Positions 33,881 through 42,079 of a stretch of DNA of 64,000 nt are shown here, in pieces (position 1 is the stretch's first letter; every line of letters begins with the position of its first letter). The DNA is taken from assembly GCA_018242485.1 (NCBI GenBank), contig JAFEBV010000042.1:41363-105362 (forward strand), read 5' to 3'. Source of the stretch: Pseudomonadota bacterium. Its GTDB lineage: Bacteria > Pseudomonadota > Gammaproteobacteria > Xanthomonadales > Xanthomonadaceae. The notes under the pieces were generated by a model. That model made no database searches and had not been told where the DNA came from. It worked only from the letters and a program-made list of their open reading frames with translations. The translations under genes and the position numbers were made by a program.

Positions 33881-36800
33881 ATGAGCGAACCCAAACTCGA
33901 TCTGTCTCCCAGCCCCAGCGACGAGGTCAAGACCACCACGTGCTACATGTGCGCGTGCCGCTGCGGCATCAAGGTGTGGCTGAAGGATGGAAGCATCCGC
34001 TACATCCAGGGCAACCCCGCGCACCCGGTGAACAAGGGTGTGCTGTGCGCGAAAGGCTCGGCGGGGATCATGCAGCACTACTCGCCGGCGCGGTTGTCGC
34101 GGCCGCTGCTGCGGGTGGGCGAGCGCGGCAAAGGCGAGTTCCGCGAGATCGACTGGGAGGAAGCGCTGTCGATTGCAACCGCATGGCTCAAGCCCATCCG
34201 CGAACGCAATCCCGATGAGCTGGCGTTCTTCACCGGCCGCGACCAGTCGCAGGCGCTGACCGGCTGGTGGGCGCAGCAATTCGGCACCATCAACTACGCC
34301 GCGCACGGCGGCTTTTGTTCGGTGAACATGGCCGCCGGCGGGTTGTACACGCTCGGCGGCAGCTTCTGGGAATTCGGCGAGCCCGACTGGGAACACGCGC
34401 GCTACCTGATGCTGTGGGGCGTGGCCGAGGATCACGATTCCAACCCGATCAAGCTCGGTCTGGGCAAGCTCAAGGCGCGCGGGGCGAAGATCGTTTCCGT
34501 CAACCCCATCCGCAGCGGTTACGGTGCGGTCGCCGACGAGTGGATCGGCATCCGGCCGGGCACCGACGGCTTGTTCGCCTTCGCCCTGATCCATGAACTA
34601 CTGCGCACCGATCGCATCGATCTGGATTACCTCGTGCGCTACACCAATGCGCATCATCTGGTGATCGACGATCCGGGCGCGGCCGACGACGGGATGATCG
34701 CGCGGGATGGTGAGGGCAGGGCATTGTGCTGGGATCGGCTGGGCTCCTCCCCTTCGCCCGGCGAAAGGGAGGGGGTGATGGATCGCGCGGATTCAGCAAC
34801 CCCACCCCAACCCTCCCCTTCAGAAGAAGGGGAGGGGGCTGAAAACCAAGCGTATCGGCATGCTTTGGGTGTCGTCGCTGAGGGCGCTTTCGTCGATGCC
34901 GATGCCCCCGGCATCTCCCCCGCCGTGGTCGGCGAATACACCTTGCCCGACGGGCGCCGGGCGCGGCCGGTGTTCCATCTGCTCGCGCAGCGGTACCTCG
35001 ACCCGCAGTATTCGCCCGATGCGGTGGCCGCGCGTTGCGGCATTCCCGCCGACACCATCCGCCGCATCGCCGGCGAACTTGCGCAGGCGGCATTCGACAG
35101 CGGCCTGACGCTGCCGATCGCGTGGACCGACACCCACGGTCGCCGCCATGAGGAAATGATCGGGCGGCCGGTGGCGATGCACGCCATGCGCGGGATCGCG
35201 GCGCATTCCAACGGTTTCCACACCTGCCGCGCGCTGCATCTGCTGCAACTGCTGCTGGGCGCGGTCGATGCGCCCGGATCGTTCCGCTATCAACCGCCGT
35301 ATCCGCGGCCGATTCCGCCGGCCAACCGGCCCGGCAAGGCGCGCCGCGCCGATGGCACGCTCGATGCCGGGCCGCTGGGTTATGTGCATGGCCCCGAGGA
35401 TCTGCTGGTGGATGCGAACGGTGCGCCGCGGCGCATCGACCATGCGTTCTCGTGGGCGTATCCGCTGGCCGCGCACGGGATGATGCACGCGACGATCCGC
35501 AATGCGTGGGCCGGCGATCCGCAGCGCATCGACACCTTGATGATGTTCATGGCGAACATGAGCTGGAACTCGGCGATGAACACGGCCGAGACCATGTGCA
35601 TGCTCACCGACAAGGATGCGCGCGGGCAGTACAAGATCCCGCGCATCATCTATGCCGACGCCTACGCCAGCGAGATGGTCGCCTACGCCGACCTCGTGCT
35701 GCCGGACACGACGTATCTGGAACGCTTCGACGCGATCAGCCTGCTCGACCGGCCGATCTCCGACGCCGACTGCGCGGCCGATGCGATCCGTCATCCGATC
35801 TTCGATTCGGCCACCCAGCCCGATGCCGATGGGCGTCCGCGCGACGTGCGCGGTTTCCAGTCGGTGCTGCTGGATCTGGGCGCGCGGCTGCAACTGCCGG
35901 GGATGGTCGATGCAGCCGATGCGCCAGCCTATCGCGACTACGCCGATTACATGGTGCGCCACCAGCGCGCGCCGGGTGTGGGCCTGCTCGCCGGCTGGCG
36001 TGGCGCGGAGGGCACGCTGGAAGGCAAGGGCCCGCCGAACCCCAAACAATTGGAGGCCTACATCGCCCACGGCGGCTTCTGGCATGCGCCGATCCCGGAG
36101 TCGGCGCGCTATTACAAGATGGCCAACCGCGATTATCTGGCGTGGTCGCAGCAGATGGGTTTCATCGGCAAGGCCGAGCCGGTGGTGTTGCAGATCTATT
36201 CGGAAACCTTGCAGAAGTTCCGCCTCGCCGCGCGCGGGCATGGGCCGGTGCAACCGCCGGAGCGCGAGCGTGCGCGGGTGGAGCAGTACTTCGATCCGCT
36301 GCCGATCTGGTACGCGCCGTTCGAGGGCGAACAGGTCGAAGAACAACCGGTGGAATCGAGCCTGTCGTCGGCTGGCAAGGCGCGGGGTGAGCGAGCAGCG
36401 GAGTGTACAAATGCGTACATGAGCAGCGCAGCGAGTCCCGCAACACCGCCAGACGGCGACAGGGGAAGATTCCCGCTGAGCGCCATCACCCAGCGACCCA
36501 TGTTCATGTACCACGCCTGGGGTTCGCAGAATGCGTGGCTGCGGCAGATCGCCACGCGCAACTATCTGTATGTCCACCCGGATACCGCCGCGCGATACGA
36601 CATCGCCGATGGGGACATGGTGAACGTGGATTCGCACAACGGCCGCATCACCGTGCAGGCGCGTTGCGTGGGCAACGTGCAGCCGGACACGGTGTGGACG
36701 TGGAACGCCATCGGCAAGCGCCGCGGCGCGTGGCGGCTGGCCGCGGACGCGCCCGAAGGCAGGCAGGGCTTCCTGCTCAACCACCTGATCGGCGACCGCA

Positions 36801-36988
36801 CCCCGAAGGGCGACTACGTCAACGCCGATCCGGTCACTGGGCAGGCGGCGTGGTTCGACCTGCGGGTGCGCATCGAACGGGCCGCCGTGCATGACGAGAT
36901 AAGCAGTCAACCGCAATTTCCCACTATTTCAGTAGGCAATGTGTCGCCCGATCCATTACGCTACGGAGCCGCGTTCCGGAAAAGGTGA
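33881..36988 (+). CDS. soeA: SoeA-type sulfite dehydrogenase molybdopterin subunit, with two repeat insertions
   Basis: A 1035-residue DMSO-reductase-family catalytic subunit with bis-MGD and an N-terminal [4Fe-4S] site (CYMCACRCGIKV ... KGVLCAKG). NPAHPVNKGVLCAKGSAGIM, FFTGRDQSQALTGWWAQQFG, NYAAHGGFCSVNMAAG and WGVAEDHDSNPIKL are close to SoeA of purple sulfur bacteria, which oxidises sulfite to sulfate in the cytoplasm; no Tat signal is present, in agreement. Two segments do not belong to the family: about residues 286-328 (translated palindromes) and 827-862 (another palindromic repeat). Both keep the frame. With SoeB and SoeC it should pass electrons to quinone. Confidence 0.85.
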   Translation: MSEPKLDLSPSPSDEVKTTTCYMCACRCGIKVWLKDGSIRYIQGNPAHPVNKGVLCAKGSAGIMQHYSPARLSRPLLRVGERGKGEFREIDWEEALSIATAWLKPIRERNPDELAFFTGRDQSQALTGWWAQQFGTINYAAHGGFCSVNMAAGGLYTLGGSFWEFGEPDWEHARYLMLWGVAEDHDSNPIKLGLGKLKARGAKIVSVNPIRSGYGAVADEWIGIRPGTDGLFAFALIHELLRTDRIDLDYLVRYTNAHHLVIDDPGAADDGMIARDGEGRALCWDRLGSSPSPGEREGVMDRADSATPPQPSPSEEGEGAENQAYRHALGVVAEGAFVDADAPGISPAVVGEYTLPDGRRARPVFHLLAQRYLDPQYSPDAVAARCGIPADTIRRIAGELAQAAFDSGLTLPIAWTDTHGRRHEEMIGRPVAMHAMRGIAAHSNGFHTCRALHLLQLLLGAVDAPGSFRYQPPYPRPIPPANRPGKARRADGTLDAGPLGYVHGPEDLLVDANGAPRRIDHAFSWAYPLAAHGMMHATIRNAWAGDPQRIDTLMMFMANMSWNSAMNTAETMCMLTDKDARGQYKIPRIIYADAYASEMVAYADLVLPDTTYLERFDAISLLDRPISDADCAADAIRHPIFDSATQPDADGRPRDVRGFQSVLLDLGARLQLPGMVDAADAPAYRDYADYMVRHQRAPGVGLLAGWRGAEGTLEGKGPPNPKQLEAYIAHGGFWHAPIPESARYYKMANRDYLAWSQQMGFIGKAEPVVLQIYSETLQKFRLAARGHGPVQPPERERARVEQYFDPLPIWYAPFEGEQVEEQPVESSLSSAGKARGERAAECTNAYMSSAASPATPPDGDRGRFPLSAITQRPMFMYHAWGSQNAWLRQIATRNYLYVHPDTAARYDIADGDMVNVDSHNGRITVQARCVGNVQPDTVWTWNAIGKRRGAWRLAADAPEGRQGFLLNHLIGDRTPKGDYVNADPVTGQAAWFDLRVRIERAAVHDEISSQPQFPTISVGNVSPDPLRYGAAFRKR
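34744..34840. repeat. In-frame palindromic repeat insertion 1 in soeA
   Basis: Two palindrome units, CTCCTCCCCTTCG facing CGAAAGGGAGGGGG, and CCCCACCCCAACCCTCCCC facing AGGGGAGGGGG. They are read in frame as SSPSPGEREG and TPPQPSPSEEGEG, peptides alien to the SoeA family. Confidence 0.88.
36382..36441. repeat. In-frame palindromic insertion 2 in soeA
   Basis: A different imperfect palindrome running from GCGGGGTGAGCGAGCAGCGG to AGCAGCGCAGCGAGTCCCGC, with a GTGTAC/GTACAT centre. It encodes RGERAAECTNAYMSSAASPA in a region where family members have only a short loop before the C-terminal substrate-lid domain. Confidence 0.7.
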
Positions 36989-37145
36989 TGAATCCGATGG
37001 CTCGCCCACGTCCTGAAGCACGTCATGTCGCCGATCCCGGTACCGGGTTCGGGCGGTGCATGCCGGTCGTCGCGGCCTGCTTCGTGGTGCCGTTGCGCCG
37101 CGTTGTCGCAGCGGTCACGTGGATGCCTGCGCGGAGGGTGCGCGC

Positions 37146-38915
37146 ATGAGCTGGCAGGCATGGACGGTGGCAGGGCTGCTCGCCGGCGCGATGGCGCTGT
37201 TCGTGAGCGAGAAACTGCGTTACGACGTGATCGGCCTGCTGGTGCTGGGCGTGCTGCTGGCCACCCGCATCGTCACCCCCGCGGAAGGCTTGAGCGGGTT
37301 CTCCAACGAGGCCACGGTGGCGATCGCGGCGATGTTCGCGCTCAATGCGGGCGTGGTCGGCACCGGCGGGCTGGATCCGGTCATCGGCCTGCTGGTGCGG
37401 ATCAAGCAGCCGTGGATGCTCATGCTGGCGATCATGCTGCTGATGGCCGCGCTGGGTATGTTCATCAAGAACACCGCATTGGTGGCGACCTTCCTGCCGG
37501 TGTGCCTGACGGTGTGCGCGCGCACCCGCACCTCGCCGTCGCGGGTACTGATGCCGATGTCCTTCGCCGCGCAGATGGGCGGCGTGTGCACCCTGATCGG
37601 CACCTCGTCCAACCTGCTCACCGACAGCCTCGCGCGGCAGGAAGGGCTGCATGGTTTCGGCGTGTTCGAGTTCACCAAGCTCGGCGCGATCCTCGCGGTG
37701 GTGGGCATCGCCTACATGATGACCATCGGGCGCTGGCTGCTGCCCACCGGCGGCAGCGCCCGCGCCAGCGAGGAGGCCGCGCAGGGCAAATACGTCACCG
37801 AACTGCGGGTGAAGGCGGGTTCCTCGCTGCTGGGCAAGGCGCTGGACGAACTGCATCTGGGCGAGAAATACGGCGTGTCGGTGCTGGAACTGGTGCGCGG
37901 CGAGGAGCGCATGTGGTCGCCGCAGTCGCAGCGGCTGGCCGAGGACGACGTGCTGATCGTGCGCGGCGACTGGGACCGACTAGGCCAGTTCCAGTACGCG
38001 GCCGGGCTGGCGCTGCAACCGGGCGCGCGGGCGACGCATTGGGGCGGCATGGCGCGGCGGGTGCTGGTGCGCGCGATCGTCGCGCCGAACACCCACCTCG
38101 TCGGGCGCACCCTGGCCGAACTGGATTTCCGCTGGACTTATCAGGCGATGGTGCTGGCCATCCAGCGCCGTGGCGAGGTGCTGCGCGAGAACATCAAGCA
38201 TGTTCGGCTGGACGGCGGCGACACCTTGCTGATCCTCGTCGACGAGAAGGATCTGCACGATCTGGAGCGCGTCCCCGGGCTGGTGGTGCTCGACGAGCGC
38301 AGCGAAACCCACGAGTCGCGGCGCAAGGCGCCGATCGCCATCGCCATCCTGGTCGGGGTGATCACGGTGTCGGGACTGGGCCTGCTGCCGATCGTGGTGG
38401 CGGCGCTGCTGGGCTGCGTGCTGATGGCGCTCAGCGGCTGCTTCAAGTATTCCAACGTCTATGAAGTGATGGACTGGAAGGTCATCGTCCTGCTTGGCGC
38501 GGTGCTGCCGCTGGGCATTGCCATGCAGAAAACCGGGCTGGCGCAGCACATGGTCGATTGGGGCATGGCCGCCGTCGGCGGTCGCGACCCGCTGCTGGCG
38601 CTGCTGATGGTGTATGTGCTGACGGCAATCCTCACCGAGCTGATGGGGCACAATCCGTCGGTGGTGATCATGATCCCGATCAGCGTCTCGGTCGGCCATG
38701 CGATGCACGTCGATCCCACGCCCTTCGTGGTCGCCACCGCGTTCGCCGCCGCCACCTCCTTCGCCACCCCCGTCGGTTATCCCACCAACACCATGGTCTA
38801 CAACGCCGGCGGGTATCGTTTCACCGACTTCCTCAAGATCGGTATTCCGATGATTGCCTTGTTCTGTGCCATCTCGATGGCGCTCATCCCGCGCTTCTGG
38901 CCGTTCGCGCCATGA
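37146..38915 (+). CDS. SLC13/DASS-family anion permease with two RCK_C domains
   Basis: A 589-residue membrane transporter. Two hydrophobic halves of about 5-6 helices (DVIGLLVLGVLLATRIV ... MFIKNTALVATFLPV ... LIGTSSNLLTDSL; and IVLLGAVLPLGIAMQKTG ... ELMGHNPSVVIMIPI ... TSFATPVGYPTNTMVYNAGGY) flank a cytoplasmic region with two TrkA_C/RCK_C domains. This is the layout of SLC13-type sulfate transporters. Placed between soeA and soeB, it most likely moves the sulfate product (or sulfite substrate). Its stop overlaps the soeB start by ATGA. Confidence 0.88.
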   Translation: MSWQAWTVAGLLAGAMALFVSEKLRYDVIGLLVLGVLLATRIVTPAEGLSGFSNEATVAIAAMFALNAGVVGTGGLDPVIGLLVRIKQPWMLMLAIMLLMAALGMFIKNTALVATFLPVCLTVCARTRTSPSRVLMPMSFAAQMGGVCTLIGTSSNLLTDSLARQEGLHGFGVFEFTKLGAILAVVGIAYMMTIGRWLLPTGGSARASEEAAQGKYVTELRVKAGSSLLGKALDELHLGEKYGVSVLELVRGEERMWSPQSQRLAEDDVLIVRGDWDRLGQFQYAAGLALQPGARATHWGGMARRVLVRAIVAPNTHLVGRTLAELDFRWTYQAMVLAIQRRGEVLRENIKHVRLDGGDTLLILVDEKDLHDLERVPGLVVLDERSETHESRRKAPIAIAILVGVITVSGLGLLPIVVAALLGCVLMALSGCFKYSNVYEVMDWKVIVLLGAVLPLGIAMQKTGLAQHMVDWGMAAVGGRDPLLALLMVYVLTAILTELMGHNPSVVIMIPISVSVGHAMHVDPTPFVVATAFAAATSFATPVGYPTNTMVYNAGGYRFTDFLKIGIPMIALFCAISMALIPRFWPFAP

Positions 38916-39778
38916 CCGGCCTGCCCGCACCATCGCAGCGCAAGCTCGGGCTGGTGATCGATCTGGACACCTGCGTGGGTTGCCATGCCTGCGCGGTGGC
39001 CTGCAAGCAATGGAACGCCGGCGGCATCGCCGGGCCGCTCACCGACGAGAACCCCTACGGCGCCGAGCCGTTCGGGGTGTGGTTCAACCGAGTGCACAGC
39101 TACGAGGTAGCGGGACTTGGGACTCGGGATCCGGGACTGCGGAGGCAGGATGCCGGAGCGAACGGCGAAGCCGGCCCGAAGGGCGGAGCGCAGGAGCGCT
39201 CCGTACTCGGTAAAGCGCAAGCGGAATCCGCGGTGCCGATGACGGTGCACTTCCCCCGCTCGTGCCTGCACTGCGAAACGCCGGCCTGCGTGACGGTGTG
39301 CCCGACCGGCGCAAGCTACAAGCGCGCGTCCGACGGCATCGTGCTGGTGGACGAAGACAAGTGCATCGGCTGCAAGCTGTGCTCGTGGGCCTGCCCATAT
39401 GGCGCGCGCGAGTATTCGGCGGTCGAGGGCGTGATGAAGAAATGCACGCTGTGCGTGGATCGCATCTACAACGAGCAACTCGACGAGACCGAGCGCGTGC
39501 CGGCCTGCGTGCAGGCCTGCCCGACGCGGGCACGGCATTTCGGCGATCTGGGCGATCCGGATTCGGACGTGTCGAAACTCGTGGTCGAACGCAACGGCCG
39601 CGATTTGCTGCCGGAACTGGGCTACAAGCCGACCAACAAGTACCTGCCGCCGCGGCCACGCAGGGCAGGGGCCACGACGGACGCAACGCCGGTAACGCCG
39701 TCGTCGGCGGGTGAATCGCTCGATGCGAACCAGTTGCCGCCAGTGCTGCGCTGGCTGGATCGGGTGTTGTCGCGATGA
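38912..39778 (+). CDS. soeB: SoeB-type iron-sulfur electron-transfer subunit with in-frame repeat insertion
   Basis: A 288-residue DmsB/NrfC-like ferredoxin subunit with 16 cysteines for four [4Fe-4S] clusters: CVGCHACAVACK, CLHCETPACVTVCP, CIGCKLCSWACP and CTLC ... CVQACP. It links SoeA to the membrane subunit. Residues about 67-108, between FNRVHSYEV and VPMTVHFPRSCLHC, are an extra segment (GLGTRDPGLRRQDAGANGEA...) that homologues replace by a few residues; it comes from a heptamer array plus another repeat. No cysteine is lost. Start coupled to the permease stop. Confidence 0.88.
   Translation: MTGLPAPSQRKLGLVIDLDTCVGCHACAVACKQWNAGGIAGPLTDENPYGAEPFGVWFNRVHSYEVAGLGTRDPGLRRQDAGANGEAGPKGGAQERSVLGKAQAESAVPMTVHFPRSCLHCETPACVTVCPTGASYKRASDGIVLVDEDKCIGCKLCSWACPYGAREYSAVEGVMKKCTLCVDRIYNEQLDETERVPACVQACPTRARHFGDLGDPDSDVSKLVVERNGRDLLPELGYKPTNKYLPPRPRRAGATTDATPVTPSSAGESLDANQLPPVLRWLDRVLSR
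39112..39153. repeat. Heptamer array inside the soeB coding region
   Basis: Six 7-bp units in phase: GGGACTT, GGGACTC, GGGATCC, GGGACTG, then diverged CGGAGGC and AGGATGC. Downstream to about 39234 follows further non-family sequence with a CGGAGCGC/GCGCTCCG hairpin. Because 7 is not a multiple of 3, gain or loss of one unit would shift the soeB frame. Confidence 0.85.
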
Positions 39779-40127
39779 TGGACTGTGCCTTGCAACAGCG
39801 ACCACATGTCGGCAGGCGGTTGTTCTGCCAACCATGGCACAACGAGGTCGGCTTCGGATCGCCCGGGGCAGGTATTCTGCCTACCCATCCATGCCGTCCG
39901 CGTGGCAGTGCCGCGCTTGACGAGCAAGAACGCTTGGCCCCCATCCCTGCAGCACTATCTGCCTTGACTCCTTCCCTCGCTTGCGGGGGAAGGCTGGGAT
40001 GGGGGGAGGTTTTACCGCATGCGAGCCCCCACCCCAACCCTCCCCCGCAAGCAGGGGAGGGAGGTTTGGTGCTTGTTCATCCATCATGGTGGATGGGGCC
40101 TGCCTCCATGATCGTCTGGGTGATGCA
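39779..40127. other. Long gap between soeB and soeC with palindromic repeats
   Basis: This 349-bp stretch carries no credible gene apart from a possible seven-codon reading frame (MIVWVMQ) whose TGA overlaps the soeC ATG and might couple its translation. From 39970 to 40062 lie two palindromic repeats (CCTTCCCTCGCTTGCGGGGG and CCCTCCCCCGCAAGCAGGGG) in opposite flanking orientation. The first half shows nothing recognisable. Confidence 0.7.
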
Positions 40128-41069
40128 ATGAACCCGGCGTTCTCCGTCATCCTCTTCACCACCCTCTCCGGCGCGGGCTACGGCCTGTGGTTCTGGTGGG
40201 TGCTGGACGCCTTCAGCCTCGGTATGGCGCGGATCGGGCCGGAGCGCTGGTTCGCGTGGCTGCTGGCGGCGGCGGTCGGCGGCGTGCTGGTCACGGTCGG
40301 GCTGCTCAGCTCGGTGTTCCATCTCGGCAAACCAGCGCGCGCGTGGCGCGCGTTCTCGCAGTGGCGCACCTCGTGGCTGTCGCGCGAGGGCGTGGCCTCG
40401 CTGCTGGCCTATGCCGCGTTCGTGGCCTGTTTCGCCGGCCTGTATTTCGGGCGGTCGGATCTGGCGATGGGCGCGTCGATCACGCTGGCGGTGATCGCGC
40501 TGGCCACCGTGTGCTGCACGGCGATGATCTACGCCTGCCTGAAGACGGTGCCGGCGTGGCGACAACCGCTGGTGCTGCCGGGATACCTGCTGCTTGCTTT
40601 GCACACCGGCGGACTGGTGCATGTCGCGCTGTTCGTCCTCGCCGGCGTGCAACCGGCGCTGTCGGCACAGTCGCTGGCGATTCTGGCTACCACCAGCCTT
40701 GCGTGTGCGTGGGTCAAAGAAGGCTACTGGCATGCGATCGACCGCATCGAACTGCCATCGCGCGCCGCCGCGACCGCGCTGGAAGGCTTCGGCGACGTCA
40801 CTCCGTTCGAGCGGCCGCACACCGAGGCAAACTACCTCACCCGCGAGATGGGTTTCGTGGTGGCCCGCAAGCATTCGCGCAAGCTGCGATTGTTCGTCTT
40901 GTTACTGCTGACGATCGTACCGCTGCTGGCGTTGCTTGCTTCGGCGCTGCTGCACGGCGCTGCGGTGTTCGCCCTGCCGCTGGCCGCACTCGCCGCGCTG
41001 GCCGGTGCCTTCGTCGAGCGCTGGCTGTTCTTCGCCGAGGCGAAGCATGTGGTGATGGTGTATTACTGA
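40128..41069 (+). CDS. soeC: SoeC/DmsC-type membrane anchor subunit
   Basis: A 313-residue DmsC-family protein with about eight transmembrane helices, anchoring SoeAB to the cytoplasmic side of the inner membrane and giving electrons to quinone. Family marks are LSGAGYGLWFWW, LLSSVFHLGKPARAWRAFSQWRTSWLSREG and the C-terminal FVERWLFFAEAKHVVMVYY. The ATG at 40128 is chosen for its match with SoeC starts. The 349-base gap from soeB makes it the only loosely linked gene of the operon. Confidence 0.9.
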   Translation: MNPAFSVILFTTLSGAGYGLWFWWVLDAFSLGMARIGPERWFAWLLAAAVGGVLVTVGLLSSVFHLGKPARAWRAFSQWRTSWLSREGVASLLAYAAFVACFAGLYFGRSDLAMGASITLAVIALATVCCTAMIYACLKTVPAWRQPLVLPGYLLLALHTGGLVHVALFVLAGVQPALSAQSLAILATTSLACAWVKEGYWHAIDRIELPSRAAATALEGFGDVTPFERPHTEANYLTREMGFVVARKHSRKLRLFVLLLLTIVPLLALLASALLHGAAVFALPLAALAALAGAFVERWLFFAEAKHVVMVYY

Positions 41070-41073
41070 GGAC

Positions 41074-41115
41074 GGGACGCGGGATTCAGGACTCGGAACC
41101 AGGGATTCGGGAATT
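41074..41115. repeat. Tandem heptamer array, six degenerate units
   Basis: GGGACGC, GGGATTC, AGGACTC, GGAACCA, GGGATTC and GGGAATT stand in register right after the soeC stop and before the EamA gene. This array is more diverged than those near 9.8 or 28.8 kb. Confidence 0.8.
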
Positions 41116-41139
41116 CCGCGTGCGCCATGGAGCCAACGC

Positions 41140-42063
41140 ATGAATGCCGTACCGATGGATGACGTTCGCAGCCGCCCCAGCCGCGTCGCCATCGTGCTGG
41201 CGCTGGCCTCGCTGTACCTGATCTGGGGTTCGACGTATCTGGGCATCGCGATCGGCTTGCAGGGCTTTCCGCCGTTCCTGCTCGCCGGCTTGCGCATGGG
41301 CGCGGCGGGGGCGCTGATGTACGCGGTACTGCGCCGGCGCGGTGTGCCGGCGCCGACCCGCGCGCAATGGAAGAACCTCGTGCCGCTCGGCTTGTGGATG
41401 GTGTTGTTGTCCAACGGCTTGGTGACCTGGGCCGAGATCCACGTCTCGTCCGGCCTGGCTGCGGTGGCGGTGGCCTCGATGCCGATCTGGGCAGCGCTGT
41501 TCTGGATGCTGCGCGGCCACCACCCCAGCCGCGGCGAATGGGCGGGGCTGGCGATCGGCTTCGTCGGCATCGCCTGGCTCAACCTCGGCGGCGAGTTGCG
41601 CGCCTCGCCGCTGGGCATGCTCGCCCTCGTGGTGGCCGCGGCGGCGTGGGCGTGGGGCTCGGTGTGGAGCCGCGGCCGCGACCTGCCTTCGCCCTTCATG
41701 TCCGCGGCCGGGCAGATGCTGTGCGGGTCGGCGATGATGCTCGCCACTGGCCTGGTCACCGGCGAGCGCATCCACGCCATGCCCTCGGCGGCGGCCTTCG
41801 GCGCACTGGCTTATCTCACCGTGTTCGGCTCCATCGTCGGTTTCACCGCCTACATCTGGCTGCTCGACCATGTGCGCCCGGCGCTGGCGACCAGCTACGC
41901 CTACGTCAACCCGCCGATCGCGGTGCTGCTGGGCGTGGCCTTCGCCCACGAGCGTTTCGGCCTGCACGAAGCCGGCGCGATGGCGGTGATCCTCGTCGGC
42001 GTGGCGCTGGTCATCCTCGGGCGCAGGAAGCCGGCGACAGACGACGCGGCGATCCATGAGTGA
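41140..42063 (+). CDS. EamA-family (DMT) exporter, YedA-like
   Basis: A 307-residue inner-membrane protein with ten predicted helices in two EamA repeats. The first repeat begins ALASLYLIWGSTYLGIAIGLQGFPPFLLAGLRMGAAG and the second ends SIVGFTAYIWLLDHVRPALATSYAYVNPPIAVLLGVAF..., both classic for YedA/RhaT-like drug and metabolite exporters. Substrate is not predictable. It is downstream of soeC on the same strand and convergent to the hydrolase gene. Confidence 0.9.
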   Translation: MNAVPMDDVRSRPSRVAIVLALASLYLIWGSTYLGIAIGLQGFPPFLLAGLRMGAAGALMYAVLRRRGVPAPTRAQWKNLVPLGLWMVLLSNGLVTWAEIHVSSGLAAVAVASMPIWAALFWMLRGHHPSRGEWAGLAIGFVGIAWLNLGGELRASPLGMLALVVAAAAWAWGSVWSRGRDLPSPFMSAAGQMLCGSAMMLATGLVTGERIHAMPSAAAFGALAYLTVFGSIVGFTAYIWLLDHVRPALATSYAYVNPPIAVLLGVAFAHERFGLHEAGAMAVILVGVALVILGRRKPATDDAAIHE

Positions 42064-42079
42064 GGCGTGAGGGTCGGCG

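Noticed and set aside
33881..36988. soeA as a formate dehydrogenase or tetrathionate reductase
   Set aside because: No Sec/Cys active-site segment typical of formate dehydrogenase and no Tat signal as in periplasmic reductases; the N-terminal cluster and following motifs fit SoeA, and the SoeB/SoeC partners agree.
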